Of a stretch of 64,000 nucleotides of DNA, positions 9,472-18,777 are shown one piece after another. The notes under the pieces are model-generated. The model did no database searches, was not told the origin of the DNA, and saw nothing but the letters and a program-made list of their open reading frames with translations. The stretch covers positions 4,199,501-4,263,500 of the forward strand of contig NZ_CP086136.1 in NCBI RefSeq assembly GCF_017565645.3. Direction: 5' to 3'. The position numbers were made by a program, and so were the translations under genes. This DNA is from Bradyrhizobium barranii subsp. barranii. Its GTDB lineage: Bacteria; Pseudomonadota; Alphaproteobacteria; Rhizobiales; Xanthobacteraceae. Within the stretch, counting starts at the first letter, position 1. Every line of letters starts with the position of its first letter.

Positions 9472-10620
9472 TCAACTGCGAGGCTCGGGGCGGCGCGATG
9501 CGAGGCGCTTCTTGCTTTCGCGTTCGGCGATCGCCGCCGATTTGGTATTGATGGTCGGCTCGGTCGACATGCCGGGACGGAGCAGGCCGGTCAGGCTGCG
9601 GTCGTCGAGGACGATTTTCACCGGCATGCGCTGCACGATCTTGGTGAAGTTGCCGGTCGCGTTGTCGGGCGGCAGCAGCGCGAACTCCAGGCCGCTTGCC
9701 GGGGACAGGCTGTCGACATGGCCGTGCAGTCTGGTGCCGCGGAAGCTGTCGATGGTCAGCTCGACGGGCTGGCCGCCGCGCACATGGGTGAGCTGGGTTT
9801 CCTTGAAATTGGCGACGATGTACACGGCATCGAGCGGAACGACGGCCATCAACAACGTACCGGCCTGGACGAACTGCCCGACCCGGAGTGAGCGCGCACC
9901 GACGGTGCCGTCGACCGGCGCGATGATGCCGGTGTAGGACAGGTTCAACGCCGCCTGCTGCTCGACCGCACGGGCGCGGTCGCGCTGCGCGACTGCCCTG
10001 GCGCGTTCGGTGGAGAGCACGTCGACCTTGCGCTCGGCCGCGAGCAGGCCCGACTTGGCGTGCTGCAATTGCGCGGCGGCGGCGCGCAGCGCCGCATCGG
10101 TCTGCTGCGCGCGCTGCACCGTGCCGGAGCCCGTCTTCATCAGCCCGTCGTATCGGACCTGCTCTTCCTGCGCGAACTTCAGATTGGCCGTGGCGGCAGC
10201 GACATCGGCCGTGCCTTGCTCGATGATCGGCTGCTGCAGGGCAAGCTGTGCATCGAGATTGCGGACAGTGGCGTCGGATGCGGCGACGTCGGCGCCGGCC
10301 TGGTCGAGCGCGGCGCGGAAATCGCGATCGTCGATCTTTGCCAGCAACTGGCCGGCCTTCACCGTCTCGTTGTCGCCGACCAGGACCTGCGCGATATAGC
10401 CCGACACCTTCGGCGAGATGATCGTGGAATCCGCCTTCACGTAGGCGTCGTCCGTGGTCTCCAGATAGCGGCCGATGGTGAGATAGTGGTGGCCGAACTC
10501 GGCTGCGGCGGCGACGCCCAGGGCCAGTGCCAAGGCGAGGGCGGCCCGCTTGATCGCCTGCCCGGATGGCCGAAGGCTGGTTTTGGCGCCCTGCTCGGGA
10601 GCATAGGGAATGGAAGACAT
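9472..10620 (-). CDS. EmrA/HlyD-type membrane fusion protein
   Basis: A 382-residue periplasmic adaptor. It has one N-terminal membrane anchor (about residues 24-44), the biotinyl-lipoyl half-motif with TDDAYVKADSTIISPKVSGY, a long Ala/Gln-rich helical hairpin (about 105-220), then the second lipoyl half and beta-barrel (GIIAPVDGTVGARSL, VANFKETQL). The start at 10620 is preceded by GGAG (CGGAGAATACC) and matches the family N-terminus; the open frame extends further upstream but without support. It lies 79 bp upstream of the DHA2 transporter gene on the same strand and should be its partner. Confidence 0.9.
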   Translation of the reverse strand: MSSIPYAPEQGAKTSLRPSGQAIKRAALALALALGVAAAAEFGHHYLTIGRYLETTDDAYVKADSTIISPKVSGYIAQVLVGDNETVKAGQLLAKIDDRDFRAALDQAGADVAASDATVRNLDAQLALQQPIIEQGTADVAAATANLKFAQEEQVRYDGLMKTGSGTVQRAQQTDAALRAAAAQLQHAKSGLLAAERKVDVLSTERARAVAQRDRARAVEQQAALNLSYTGIIAPVDGTVGARSLRVGQFVQAGTLLMAVVPLDAVYIVANFKETQLTHVRGGQPVELTIDSFRGTRLHGHVDSLSPASGLEFALLPPDNATGNFTKIVQRMPVKIVLDDRSLTGLLRPGMSTEPTINTKSAAIAERESKKRLASRRPEPRS

Positions 10621-10652
10621 GGTATTCTCCGAAACGAGGTGGGCGGTGAGAT

Positions 10653-11828
10653 TCAGCCGCGGCGATGGACGTCGTGGGTGACGATGCCGAGCTCGGGAGC
10701 CGGCGGGTCCAGGCGTCGCGGATCGGCCAGCGTGCGGCGGATATCGTCCAGTCCGCTCTGACAGTGAGCGCGCATCGCGCTCAGCCCGAACTCGTAATCC
10801 CTCGAGTGGCCCTCGTGGATCTTGGTCTGATAGATCAGGTGCACGATGTTGTAGCAACGATGGCGCGCCATCTCCGCGATGGCGCGGATCTCGGGATCGT
10901 GCCTGGCGGCGTCCGGCAATTTCGCGATCGTGCGCTGCAAGGCCTGACGCATCTTCTGCATCCGCAGCACCTGGTCGGTTACGGCGCGTGTGCGGCTCGA
11001 ATACTGGATGTCCTTCTGCCGGCTCGACACTTCCATCATGTCGTGGGGAACGTGGCCCTTGGCCGACCAGAGATCGATCTGGAACGTCAGCGTGTCACAC
11101 GGCTCGCCGGACAGCACGCGAGATAAAGGCGTGTTCGAAACCACGCCGCCATCCCAATAGTGCTCGCCTTCGATCTCGACGGCGGGGAAGCCCGGCGGCA
11201 GCGCACCCGATGCCATGAAATGCTTCGGTCCCAGCCGGCGCTCGGCGGTGTCAAAATAGGTCAGGTTGCCGGTGCGGACGTTGACCGCGCCGACGCTGAC
11301 GCGCACGTCGCCCGAGTTCAGCCGGTCGAAGTCGACGAGCCGTTCCAGCGTCCGGTGCAGGGGTGCCGTATCGTAAAAGCTGGTCGCGGAGTCGCCCGAG
11401 AACGGTGACCAGAGCGGCGAGGGGAAGCGTGGCTTGAAGAAGCCCGGCTGGCCCTGGATCAAGGCCCGCGCCGCCGCCATCGCGTTGCGTACCGAGTTGA
11501 TGTCGAACGCAAAGGGCAGGGCGTTGGCGAGCCCTTCGCCGGCGGGCCACTCTATCGAAAAGGCGCAGATGGTTTCCCAGAACTCGCGCAACCGCGCAAC
11601 ACGCTCGCCTTCGGGCGAGCCCGCGATGATCGCGGCGTTGAGCGCGCCGATCGAGATGCCGGCCAGCCAGTTCGGCCGGATGCCGGCCTCGTGCAGGCCT
11701 TCATAGACTCCGGCCTGATAGGCGCCGAGTGCGCCGCCGCCTTGCAACACCAGGGCGACGACATCGTAGGGAAGCGAATTGCTCCGCTGCGGCACAGGAT
11801 TGGTTTGCTCGCGCATCACGTTCAGCAT
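10653..11828 (-). CDS. Patatin-like phospholipase
   Basis: A 391-residue patatin-domain hydrolase. The oxyanion loop LQGGGALGAYQAG lies near residue 30, the nucleophile elbow GISIG near 60 and the catalytic Asp in YWDGGVVSNTPL near 205, so the Ser-Asp dyad is intact. Members act on lipids or related esters. Its place between acetoacetate decarboxylase and genes for an efflux pump and 3-hydroxybutyrate dehydrogenase suggests a link to polyhydroxybutyrate or lipid turnover; this is inference. CGGGAG precedes the ATG at good spacing. Confidence 0.9.
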   Translation of the reverse strand: MLNVMREQTNPVPQRSNSLPYDVVALVLQGGGALGAYQAGVYEGLHEAGIRPNWLAGISIGALNAAIIAGSPEGERVARLREFWETICAFSIEWPAGEGLANALPFAFDINSVRNAMAAARALIQGQPGFFKPRFPSPLWSPFSGDSATSFYDTAPLHRTLERLVDFDRLNSGDVRVSVGAVNVRTGNLTYFDTAERRLGPKHFMASGALPPGFPAVEIEGEHYWDGGVVSNTPLSRVLSGEPCDTLTFQIDLWSAKGHVPHDMMEVSSRQKDIQYSSRTRAVTDQVLRMQKMRQALQRTIAKLPDAARHDPEIRAIAEMARHRCYNIVHLIYQTKIHEGHSRDYEFGLSAMRAHCQSGLDDIRRTLADPRRLDPPAPELGIVTHDVHRRG

Positions 11829-11861
11829 TTTGAGGACTCCCGATGGTACGGATGACGTCGA

Positions 11862-12662
11862 TCAGTCGGCATTCGCGTCGACCAGCGTCTCGGAGGATCC
11901 GCGCCGCCGCACAATTTCGCTCGAGGCCAGATAGTCGTGGACCACGGTGCCGAGCCCCAGTGTCAGGTCGGCAACGATATGCTTGGCCGAAAGCACCTGG
12001 AGCACCGGCAGCTCGGCGACGGGGGCAAGGGCGTGCGAGTACAGGTCGAGCGCTGCCGGCCCAGTCCAGGCGCCCTTCACGGTGATGTCTTCGAGATGGA
12101 AGCGCACCAGCTCGCAGATGCGCGGCGTGCCGTCGACATGCGGAATGATCTTGAGCAGGAAATTCGGTGCGGCGAGCTTTTTTGCTTCGGCCGCGGCGTC
12201 CAGGGCCCGGTGCTTGTAGCCCATCGTGCCGGTCGCGATGCGGACCGAGCCGTAGTTCAAGGTGCCAACCAGGGTGTCGGTCTCGACCTCAAGCTTCGGC
12301 TGCGCCAGCTTCTTGGGAAAGCCCCAGAGCTCGCGCCCGCCCGCAATTGGCGGATGATCGTTGAGGAACATCTGGTGGACGAAGCTGCCGGCCTTGCCCT
12401 GATAGGACACCGGAATGACCTGCCCACTTTCGGTGTAGTCGCCGAATCCGGTCGAGTCCGGCATTCGGATGAACTCATAGTTCACCACAGGTTCGGTGAT
12501 TTCGAGTGGTGCCGGCACGATCCGGCGCAGTGCCTCGGGATCTGTCCGGTACTGGATGATGAAGTATTCGCGATTGATGAAGCGATAGGGGCCGGGCGGG
12601 AAAGCCGGGCTGGTCAGCGGCATGGCGAACGCGCTCGCGCGCACGGTTTCGTGTTTCATCAT
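11862..12662 (-). CDS. adc: Acetoacetate decarboxylase
   Basis: A 266-residue acetoacetate decarboxylase, which converts acetoacetate to acetone and CO2 through a Schiff base. The signature [17 protein letters not shown] carries the adjacent lysines of the active site. GYTESG-like and VPVSYQ segments and the [10 protein letters not shown] stretch also fit. Two consecutive ATG codons (12662 and 12659) are preceded by CCGGAG; I use the first. The open frame continues far upstream but over the flavoprotein gene, so the longer start is rejected. It is 33 bp from the patatin gene and in the same run as bdhA, placing acetoacetate at the centre of this operon. Confidence 0.9.
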   Translation of the reverse strand: MMKHETVRASAFAMPLTSPAFPPGPYRFINREYFIIQYRTDPEALRRIVPAPLEITEPVVNYEFIRMPDSTGFGDYTESGQVIPVSYQGKAGSFVHQMFLNDHPPIAGGRELWGFPKKLAQPKLEVETDTLVGTLNYGSVRIATGTMGYKHRALDAAAEAKKLAAPNFLLKIIPHVDGTPRICELVRFHLEDITVKGAWTGPAALDLYSHALAPVAELPVLQVLSAKHIVADLTLGLGTVVHDYLASSEIVRRRGSSETLVDANAD

Positions 12663-12738
12663 GGTCGGCTCCGGTTGGTATGGGGTGATCGGGCCGGGCC
12701 CGCGCACGGTCGGCGCGGCCCGGTTTCGCGTGAGGCAG

Positions 12739-13944
12739 CTAGACTTCGCCGACGTGCTCCGGATCGGCCGAGGCCAGCGCGGCCGCGCGTTCCGGTCGGG
12801 GCGGATAGATCCAGACAGTATTGATCTGCTGCTTGGTCCGCTTCGCCTCGTCGCCGACGAGCTCGAGCTTCCGATCCCAGCCTCGCGTGAAGATGGCGCC
12901 GGCTTCTCCCAGATCGAGGCAGGTGGCGTAGGCCTTCTGGTGATAAGGCCTGGTCGCGACACCCAAAAGTTCGGCAGCGGCATTGTTGCCGGCAAACGCG
13001 CCCATTCGCGTGGCATGCTGGCACGACATCAGCGCGTGGTTGCCGACGTCGTCACACGCTGCTTTGGCGGCATCGCCGGTGGCAAAGACGCCGGCGACAC
13101 CAGGCACGCGCAAGTCGCGGTCGACAAGGAGCCGGCTCAGATTGTCGCGCTCGGCCGGGATCTGCGCGGTCAAAGGAGCGGCGCGCATGCCCGCGGCCCA
13201 GATCACGGTCTCCGCTTCGATGTGTTCGCCGCTGGAAAGCGTGACGCCAGACTTGTCGAGCGAGGTGACACCGGTGCCGAGGCGGGTCTCCACGCCAAGC
13301 TTGCGCAGCGCATCCTCAATGACGGGGCGGGAATCTGCGCCCATATCGTGAGCGATCGTGCTGTTGCGATCGACGATGACGACACGCGCCTTGGCGTTCT
13401 TGCCGAGGACCGCACGCAGCCGCGCCGGCATCTCCGTCGCCGTCTCGATACCGGTGAACCCGCCGCCGGCCACGACGACCGTATCGCGTCCGTTCCTTGC
13501 CGGCCGATCGGCCAGATCATGGAGATGCCGCTCCAGCGCAATCGCATCGTCGAGCTTGTCGACGCTGAAAGAGTGCTCGGCGATGCCGGGGATGTTCGGT
13601 CGGAAAAGCCGGCTGCCGGTGGCAACGACCAGCCGATCGTAGGAGAGAGTCTGCTTCGTGCCTTCGGCCGTGACGAGCTCGATCGCACGAGACTTGGTAT
13701 CGATGGTCCCGGCGCTGCCTTGCACGTAGACGACGTCGATGGCCTTCAACACGTCTTGCAGAGGTGCCGTCAGGGTCTCGGGCTTGCTTTCGTAGAGGCG
13801 GGGCCGGACCACGAGCGTCGGCTCCGGTGCAACAAGCGCGATCTCGAGTTGTTCGGGCGAAGCGCCCTGAATGTCCCGCAGGCGCGCGGCGGAAAGTGCG
13901 GCGTACATGCCGGCAAAGCCGGCGCCGATAATGACGAGTCGCAT
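12739..13944 (-). CDS. NADH dehydrogenase-like FAD-dependent oxidoreductase (NDH-2 type)
   Basis: A 401-residue two-dinucleotide-binding flavoprotein. The FAD-binding [11 protein letters not shown] is at the N-terminus, the ATG motif VVATGSRL near residue 107, the NAD-binding [13 protein letters not shown] near 158 and the second FAD motif GVFATGDAA near 283. This layout is that of type II NADH dehydrogenases and related disulfide-type reductases. There is no obvious C-terminal membrane helix, so it may be a soluble oxidoreductase rather than a respiratory enzyme. AGGAGATC precedes the ATG. It lies 76 bp upstream of acetoacetate decarboxylase. Confidence 0.85.
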   Translation of the reverse strand: MRLVIIGAGFAGMYAALSAARLRDIQGASPEQLEIALVAPEPTLVVRPRLYESKPETLTAPLQDVLKAIDVVYVQGSAGTIDTKSRAIELVTAEGTKQTLSYDRLVVATGSRLFRPNIPGIAEHSFSVDKLDDAIALERHLHDLADRPARNGRDTVVVAGGGFTGIETATEMPARLRAVLGKNAKARVVIVDRNSTIAHDMGADSRPVIEDALRKLGVETRLGTGVTSLDKSGVTLSSGEHIEAETVIWAAGMRAAPLTAQIPAERDNLSRLLVDRDLRVPGVAGVFATGDAAKAACDDVGNHALMSCQHATRMGAFAGNNAAAELLGVATRPYHQKAYATCLDLGEAGAIFTRGWDRKLELVGDEAKRTKQQINTVWIYPPRPERAAALASADPEHVGEV

Positions 13945-14060
13945 TTGATGATCTCCTGTGGATTGAGCTTTCCGGGCATGGGCGCGTCATCGCCGCCGCC
14001 ACTCTCGTGGCGGCTCGTCGAGACCGATGACGCGAAGACGTGAAGTGAGATCGCGAATTC

Positions 14061-14354
14061 TCAGGGAGAGGGGCAGCCTGGCATCGAAGCCATCGGCGGC
14101 GGCCAGCGGTGACGAAAGAAAATTGGCTCGATGGCGTTCGGACGCCAGTCGGCGTACGGAAGCTGGCCGCCATCTCTGTCGATGATGGGCATTACCGGAC
14201 TTGCGTTGTGTACGGACTGCGCCGGTATCTCCACTTCCTCGCCGGTTGCCGAGGTGAAGCGAACGGCCAATGAAAGTCCGTACATGACGGCACTTGCGGC
14301 CATCCTTCGTCGCGGCACGAGTTTGACCGGACTAGCGAAGTTCTTCCAGGTCAT
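14061..14354 (-). CDS. Small hypothetical protein, first gene of the acetoacetate operon
   Basis: A 97-residue protein beginning MTWKNFASPVKLVPRRRMAA; no known domain or membrane segment was recognised. Two things support it as a gene: a Shine-Dalgarno GGAG (GACGGAGACGAACA) before the ATG, and its place between the tandem 20-bp repeat at 14421-14460 and the NDH-2-like gene. It would be the leader gene of the long minus-strand operon. Confidence 0.5.
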   Translation of the reverse strand: MTWKNFASPVKLVPRRRMAASAVMYGLSLAVRFTSATGEEVEIPAQSVHNASPVMPIIDRDGGQLPYADWRPNAIEPIFFRHRWPPPMASMPGCPSP

Positions 14355-14420
14355 TGTTCGTCTCCGTCTATTGGATCGAGGGCACCCTGATCATTTAGCG
14401 GAGCGGACCTGCAGTTGCGC

Positions 14421-14460
14421 CAGAGCGATTGCTCTGCCTGCAGAGTGATTGCTGCTTAGC
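14421..14460 (-). promoter_or_regulatory. Tandem 20-bp repeat, candidate AraC operator of the eight-gene operon
   Basis: Two adjacent 20-bp units, CAGAGCGATTGCTCTGCCTG and CAGAGTGATTGCTGCTTAGC, share CAGAG(C/T)GATTGCT. The repeat ends 66 bp before the ATG at 14354. AraC proteins often bind two direct-repeat half-sites about two helical turns apart, which fits a 20-bp period. The same pair occurs at 18778-18817 before the catalase-like gene, in the same orientation relative to its gene. Confidence 0.65.
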
Positions 14461-15406
14461 GCATGCGACGTCGCCAATCGCTCGGCGTTTCTCCCGTCAA
14501 TCGCCTGAACGCGGCGGCAAAGGCGGTTTGAGAGGCATAGCCAAGCTCAGCCGCCACCGTGGCGATCGGGATTTCGGTGTCGCGCAGCGTGTTCATGGCC
14601 TGCTCGAGCCGGTGCTGGCGCAGCCAGCTATGCGGCGAAAGACCGGTGCTTTCCTTGAAAGCACGACAGAAGTGGAAGCGAGACAGGCCGGCGTCCGAAG
14701 CGAGCGCCGCAAGAGAGACGTCGGAATCGCTGTCCGAACGCAAGCGTTCGATCGCGCGTCGCAGAGCTTGGGGAGCCAGCCCGCCTATGATCGGCTCGAT
14801 GGCGGTCGGCTCGCCGATGTGCGCGGCCAGGATGCGCGTGGCGATGATATCGGTCAGTCGCTGCCTGAAGAGTGCATCCAGAACCGCGTTGCCCTCCAAC
14901 ACATCCGCCCCGCTCATCAGCAGTCCGGATGTGACAGGGTCGAGATGCCCGGTTCGCTCCAGAAGATCACCGGGAATGGGCGCGTCGGCTTCGCGGGCGA
15001 CGCGTTCGAGCGTTGCGTGCGGAAGATACAGCTGGACGACATCGACAGGACCGGGAATATCCCATCTGGCGCTCGAACCAGCCGGGATGATCGTCACGAC
15101 TCCGGAACGGGCCGTTCCAATCGCAACCGATTTTCCGGCGCGTCGCTCCAGGCGCTGAACGCCTGTGGGGTACGTCATGATGACGTGGTCGGTCATGGGC
15201 TCGACGACGTCGTGCAGAGCGCCGTGCTTCCAATGCGCGATGCCGCCATTGGAGGGGTCTGAAGCCATCTGCAGCGGCGCGGTCTTCAGGATGCGCGCCA
15301 TCTCCACATCGGCACGCCGCCGCTCGACGTTCGGCGAGTCGCTGTGGCGCGCACCGGGTGCGGCAAGCAGAGCCCCCAAAGGATCGTGCAGGATTGGCTT
15401 GTCCAT
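14456..15406 (-). CDS. AraC-family regulator, tandem paralogue 1
   Basis: A 316-residue regulator with an N-terminal cupin-like sensing domain (TIIPAGSSARWDI) and a C-terminal two-HTH AraC domain: VSLAALASDAGLSRFHFCRA and IPIATVAAELGYASQTAFAA, ending GETPSDWRRRMR. It is clearly paralogous to the next gene, with almost identical DNA-binding domains. The ATG at 15406 aligns with the start of that paralogue; a GTG at 15433 lacks a ribosome site. Its stop overlaps the end of the tandem repeat at 14421-14460, so it probably controls the adjacent operon. Confidence 0.87.
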   Translation of the reverse strand: MDKPILHDPLGALLAAPGARHSDSPNVERRRADVEMARILKTAPLQMASDPSNGGIAHWKHGALHDVVEPMTDHVIMTYPTGVQRLERRAGKSVAIGTARSGVVTIIPAGSSARWDIPGPVDVVQLYLPHATLERVAREADAPIPGDLLERTGHLDPVTSGLLMSGADVLEGNAVLDALFRQRLTDIIATRILAAHIGEPTAIEPIIGGLAPQALRRAIERLRSDSDSDVSLAALASDAGLSRFHFCRAFKESTGLSPHSWLRQHRLEQAMNTLRDTEIPIATVAAELGYASQTAFAAAFRRLTGETPSDWRRRMR

Positions 15407-15443
15407 AGAGCTATTCTCGCGTTCGGAACGCACTTCGGGACCG

Positions 15444-15463
15444 GCGGAGCGATTGCTACTAAC
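15444..15463 (-). promoter_or_regulatory. Single copy of the GAGCGATTGCT half-site
   Basis: GCGGAGCGATTGCTACTAAC matches one unit of the 20-bp repeats at 14421 and 18778. It lies 37 bp upstream of the ATG at 15406, between the two AraC paralogues. No second unit sits 20 bp to either side, so it may be a weak or autoregulatory half-site. Confidence 0.45.
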
Positions 15464-16412
15464 GCACGCGTCGTCGCCAATCGCTCGGCGTTTCGCCGTT
15501 CAATCGCTTGAACGCCGCGGCGAAGGCCGTTTGCGAGGCATAACCAAGCTCTGCCGCAACCAGGGCGATCGATGCGTCGGTATCGCGAAGCAGGTTCATG
15601 GCCTGCTCGAGTCGGTATTGGCGCAGCCAGGCGTGAGGCGAGAGCCCGGTGCTTTCCTTGAATGCGCGGCAGAAGTGGAAACGCGACAGGCCGGCATCGG
15701 AGGCGAGGGCATCGAGGGAGACGTCGGTATCGCTGTCCGAGCGCAAGCGCTCGATGGCACGGGCCAGGACCTTGGGCGAAAGCCCACCGATGGTCGGCTG
15801 GAATGGGGCTTGCGAGCCGGTATGAGCAACCAGGAGACGCATCGCCAGGAGGTCGATCAACTGATGCCTGAACAGCGTGTCCAGGGCCGCATTGCTCTCC
15901 AGCGTGTTGACCGCGCTCAGGATCAAACGGGACGTAATGGGATCAGGATGCGCCGTTCGCTCCAGGAGTTCGCTCGATGTGCCGCTCGCGGCTTCGTCGG
16001 CGACGCGTTTCAGCGTTGCGTGGGGGAGATAGAGCTGAACGACGTCGACGGGCTTCGGAATATCCCATCGGGAGCTCGATCCTTCGGGAATGATGATCAC
16101 AGCCCCGCGACGAAACGTTCCAATCGCAACCGACCGTCCTGAGCGCCGCTCCATGTGCTGCACCGCGCCGTTGTAGGCCATGATGACGTGGTGGCTCATG
16201 GGCTCGACGACGTCGTGCAAGGGTTCGTGTTTCCAGTGGGCGATCCCGGCACCGGAGGAGTCCAATGCCACGCGAAATGGTTCGGTGTGGAGCACACGCG
16301 CCATCTCGGCATTAGCGGCACGCCGCCCGGTCGTCGACGACTGGCCTTGGCTTGGCTCGGATGCGGCCGGAGGATTTTCACGCGCAGAATTGTGCGAGAT
16401 CGGTTTGCTCAT
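15459..16412 (-). CDS. AraC-family regulator, tandem paralogue 2
   Basis: A 317-residue AraC regulator with the same architecture as the gene at 14456: a cupin-like sensing half (VIIIPEGSSSRWDI, DVVQLYLPHATL) and a two-HTH C-terminus (VSLDALASDAGLSRFHFCRA; ALVAAELGYASQTAFAAAFK). The start at 16412 gives MSKPIS, matching MDKPIL of the paralogue; the open frame extends upstream without support. The near-identical recognition helices suggest both proteins read the same operator. The pair looks like a gene duplication. Confidence 0.86.
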   Translation of the reverse strand: MSKPISHNSARENPPAASEPSQGQSSTTGRRAANAEMARVLHTEPFRVALDSSGAGIAHWKHEPLHDVVEPMSHHVIMAYNGAVQHMERRSGRSVAIGTFRRGAVIIIPEGSSSRWDIPKPVDVVQLYLPHATLKRVADEAASGTSSELLERTAHPDPITSRLILSAVNTLESNAALDTLFRHQLIDLLAMRLLVAHTGSQAPFQPTIGGLSPKVLARAIERLRSDSDTDVSLDALASDAGLSRFHFCRAFKESTGLSPHAWLRQYRLEQAMNLLRDTDASIALVAAELGYASQTAFAAAFKRLNGETPSDWRRRVR

Positions 16413-16859
16413 TGGACGTGCTCGTCTCAGGGGCCTTGCACTCGCGGCTGAGCGCGATTTGCGCGCCCGGCGTGAAGCCATCGCTTCTTTTGCGCCCGTA
16501 CGGGTGCCGCAGCGCGCCGCGAGCGCTCGGTGTCGTTTTCTAGGCACGTGGGACTACGGGGTCTTTCCTGAAACCGCGGTGCTTTTCCTGATTCTGCTCA
16601 AAGCGCTCGGACGCGAGATCTTGTGATCGGCGGTCCCTGGACGACTGCGGAGAATTAAGCTCATGATTTACGCATTAGATATTGAAATCGCTTCTGAAAA
16701 TGGCTTTGCCACAATCGGCCGCGGCGCCCCGTCGCAATCGCAAATCACGCCGCGACGCGACTGGACCGCCGTACTCCGAAGCGGATAATGCTACCGACCT
16801 CCAGGGCGACGGCAGTCAGATGGGTTGCCTGGTCAAAATTCCACGGATGGGTCGATCGA

Positions 16860-17789
16860 ATGGCACTGGCGGGCACCTTCGGACAGAGGGTCAAGCGGCA
16901 GTTGAGCCTGGCGGATGCGCCGCCTTCGCTGATCACGCGGTCGCGGCGAGGCGTCGACGTTGCGGTCACCGAAACCCTGAACAGTGAGCCGGTAGAGGGT
17001 CTTTGCGGCTCGCTTGCCGACGACGCCTATCTCGTCAGCCTGAAGCTGCAGGATTATCCTGACTGCGAGCTCTGGGAGCACGGCAAGTGCTTCACGAGGA
17101 CGGACGTCAGGGCCGGTACGACCTATCTGTACGATCTCCGGCACGATCCGCGCTTCGTCATCGACAAGCCGTTCCATTCCGTCCATTTCTATCTTCCACG
17201 TCTGACGCTCGACGGAATCGCGCGAGAAGCCCGCACGCCGCCCATTGGCGACCTCGCGTGCCGGTATGGTTTCGGCCATGACGACGAGATCATGCGCCAT
17301 GTCGGCGCCCTGATGTTGGAAGGACTGCGTCGTCCGGCGGAGGCCAACCAGCTCTTCATCGACCACATGATGCTCGCGTTCACGGCCCACATTGCCCAGA
17401 CCTATGGCGGATGGCAGCGCGTCGCGGATGCGGCCCGGGGCGGTCTTTCCCCATGGCAGGTGAGGCGAGCCTGCGAAGGGCTCGACTCGGATCTCGGCGG
17501 GACGCTTTCACTGCAACAGATCGCGGCCGAGTTTGGTCTCTCGGTTAGCCATTTTTCCCGCGCGTTTCGAATCTCGACCGGCCTCCCGCCTCATCAGTGG
17601 CTGCTCCGCCAGCGTGTGAAGGCGGCAAAGCAGTTGATGACCCTGCGCGACGTGCCGCTGTCCGAGATTGCGATCTCGGTCGGGTTCGCCAATCAAAGCC
17701 ATTTGACGAAGGTGTTCTCGGCGCAGGTGGGCGTCAGCCCGGCGGCATGGCGCCGCGAAGCGCTTGGCATCAGGGACAGCGAGACGTGA
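16860..17789 (+). CDS. AraC-family regulator, third of the cluster
   Basis: A 309-residue AraC regulator on the opposite strand from the tandem pair. The C-terminal domain reads LSLQQIAAEFGLSVSHFSRA and VPLSEIAISVGFANQSHLTK, ending VGVSPAAWRREAL. The N-terminal half has the same SVHFYLPRLTLDGIAREA layout as the tandem paralogues but is more diverged. An earlier in-frame ATG at 16788 is possible. It is convergent with the catalase-like gene, only eight bases separating the stop codons. Confidence 0.85.
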   Translation: MALAGTFGQRVKRQLSLADAPPSLITRSRRGVDVAVTETLNSEPVEGLCGSLADDAYLVSLKLQDYPDCELWEHGKCFTRTDVRAGTTYLYDLRHDPRFVIDKPFHSVHFYLPRLTLDGIAREARTPPIGDLACRYGFGHDDEIMRHVGALMLEGLRRPAEANQLFIDHMMLAFTAHIAQTYGGWQRVADAARGGLSPWQVRRACEGLDSDLGGTLSLQQIAAEFGLSVSHFSRAFRISTGLPPHQWLLRQRVKAAKQLMTLRDVPLSEIAISVGFANQSHLTKVFSAQVGVSPAAWRREALGIRDSET

Positions 17790-17797
17790 TCGTCCGA

Positions 17798-18721
17798 TCA
17801 GCGGCGCTGCGCCAGTGAATTGGCGTAGGCGGCGCGTCGCGCCACGAAGATCTCATCCGGCGGATAACCGATGCCCTCCGCAAGATTTGCCGGATCGAAG
17901 CCGGAAGTATCGCACGTCTCGTCGGCTTCGATCGCGGTGATCACGATCGTTCCGAGCCGTACGGCTTCCCGGCTGTCCTCATCCGGCCACCGGATCGTGA
18001 CGTCCTGCGTCGGGTCGTCGGGACGGCCGAGCAGCGCCATCAGGCTGAACCGGATATCGCGCGTTGCGATCCTTCCTTTGAGATCGTCGTGCAGGACGTC
18101 GGCGGACGTCGCCCTGGCCTTGCCCCCGATCGCCGCAAGCTCGCTACCGACCGGGACGACCTTGAATTTGATGAACTGCGTCTCGCCCTTCGAATTCGTT
18201 GCGGGGAAGGCGTGGACGGCCCAGTAGGTCGTGCCGGCAAAACTCGGGGGAGGCGGATGCGCGGCGATGTAGTTCGCCTGACGCAGCGTATCGGGATTGG
18301 CGGTGGAGAAGGCCTTGATCTTCTCCAGGTCCGGCCTGCCGTCGCGACCGGGCATGCGCGAGGTGAGGAATGCCAGCATTTGATCGAGCGTCCTCGCATA
18401 ATGAACCGGAGCGCTCTGTGTGAGGATGTCGGAGCGATGCTCGTCGTTGCCGAGCCTGAAGCTGAAGCCGCGCAGCGCGAGATCCCTGGTCTCGGATTCG
18501 TGGGGACCGCCGTCCACCGAGAAGCGCGCCAGCACGCGCGATGGTGTTGTGAAGCTCCGCGACTTCGTGACCTCGTCGGCCCGATCCGAAGGGATGTAGG
18601 TCCCCCGGACGCAGCGGCCCTTGGCAAAGCTCGCGCGTGCCTTGGGTGGATGACCCAGAACGGCCTTCTGAGCCTCGACAATGGAGGCGGGTGTGGCGGT
18701 GCCGCTCGGGAACAGGGACAT
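17798..18721 (-). CDS. Catalase-related (SrpA-like) haem protein lacking the distal His
   Basis: A 307-residue member of the small catalase-like peroxidase family. Core landmarks are VLARFSVDGGPHESETRDLALRGF with SDIL and VHY downstream, corresponding to the VRFST...DVRGFAVKF region of catalases, and the C-terminal ARRAAYANS, which keeps the Arg-x3-Tyr proximal ligand pattern. The position of the essential distal His, normally in R-x-x-HAKG, reads RASFAKG, so Phe32 stands there. If the alignment is right, classical catalase chemistry is unlikely. No signal peptide is seen. A tandem AraC-type operator lies 56 bp upstream. Confidence 0.82.
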   Translation of the reverse strand: MSLFPSGTATPASIVEAQKAVLGHPPKARASFAKGRCVRGTYIPSDRADEVTKSRSFTTPSRVLARFSVDGGPHESETRDLALRGFSFRLGNDEHRSDILTQSAPVHYARTLDQMLAFLTSRMPGRDGRPDLEKIKAFSTANPDTLRQANYIAAHPPPPSFAGTTYWAVHAFPATNSKGETQFIKFKVVPVGSELAAIGGKARATSADVLHDDLKGRIATRDIRFSLMALLGRPDDPTQDVTIRWPDEDSREAVRLGTIVITAIEADETCDTSGFDPANLAEGIGYPPDEIFVARRAAYANSLAQRR

Positions 18722-18777
18722 GGCTTGGTCTTGGATTTGCTACCCCAACCCTTAGCGGTGGGGCTGCTTTCCCGCTC

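Noticed and set aside
12622..14043. A 473-codon plus-strand frame over the NDH-2-like and decarboxylase genes
   Set aside because: The minus strand carries clear FAD/NAD motifs and a decarboxylase; the plus frame has none.
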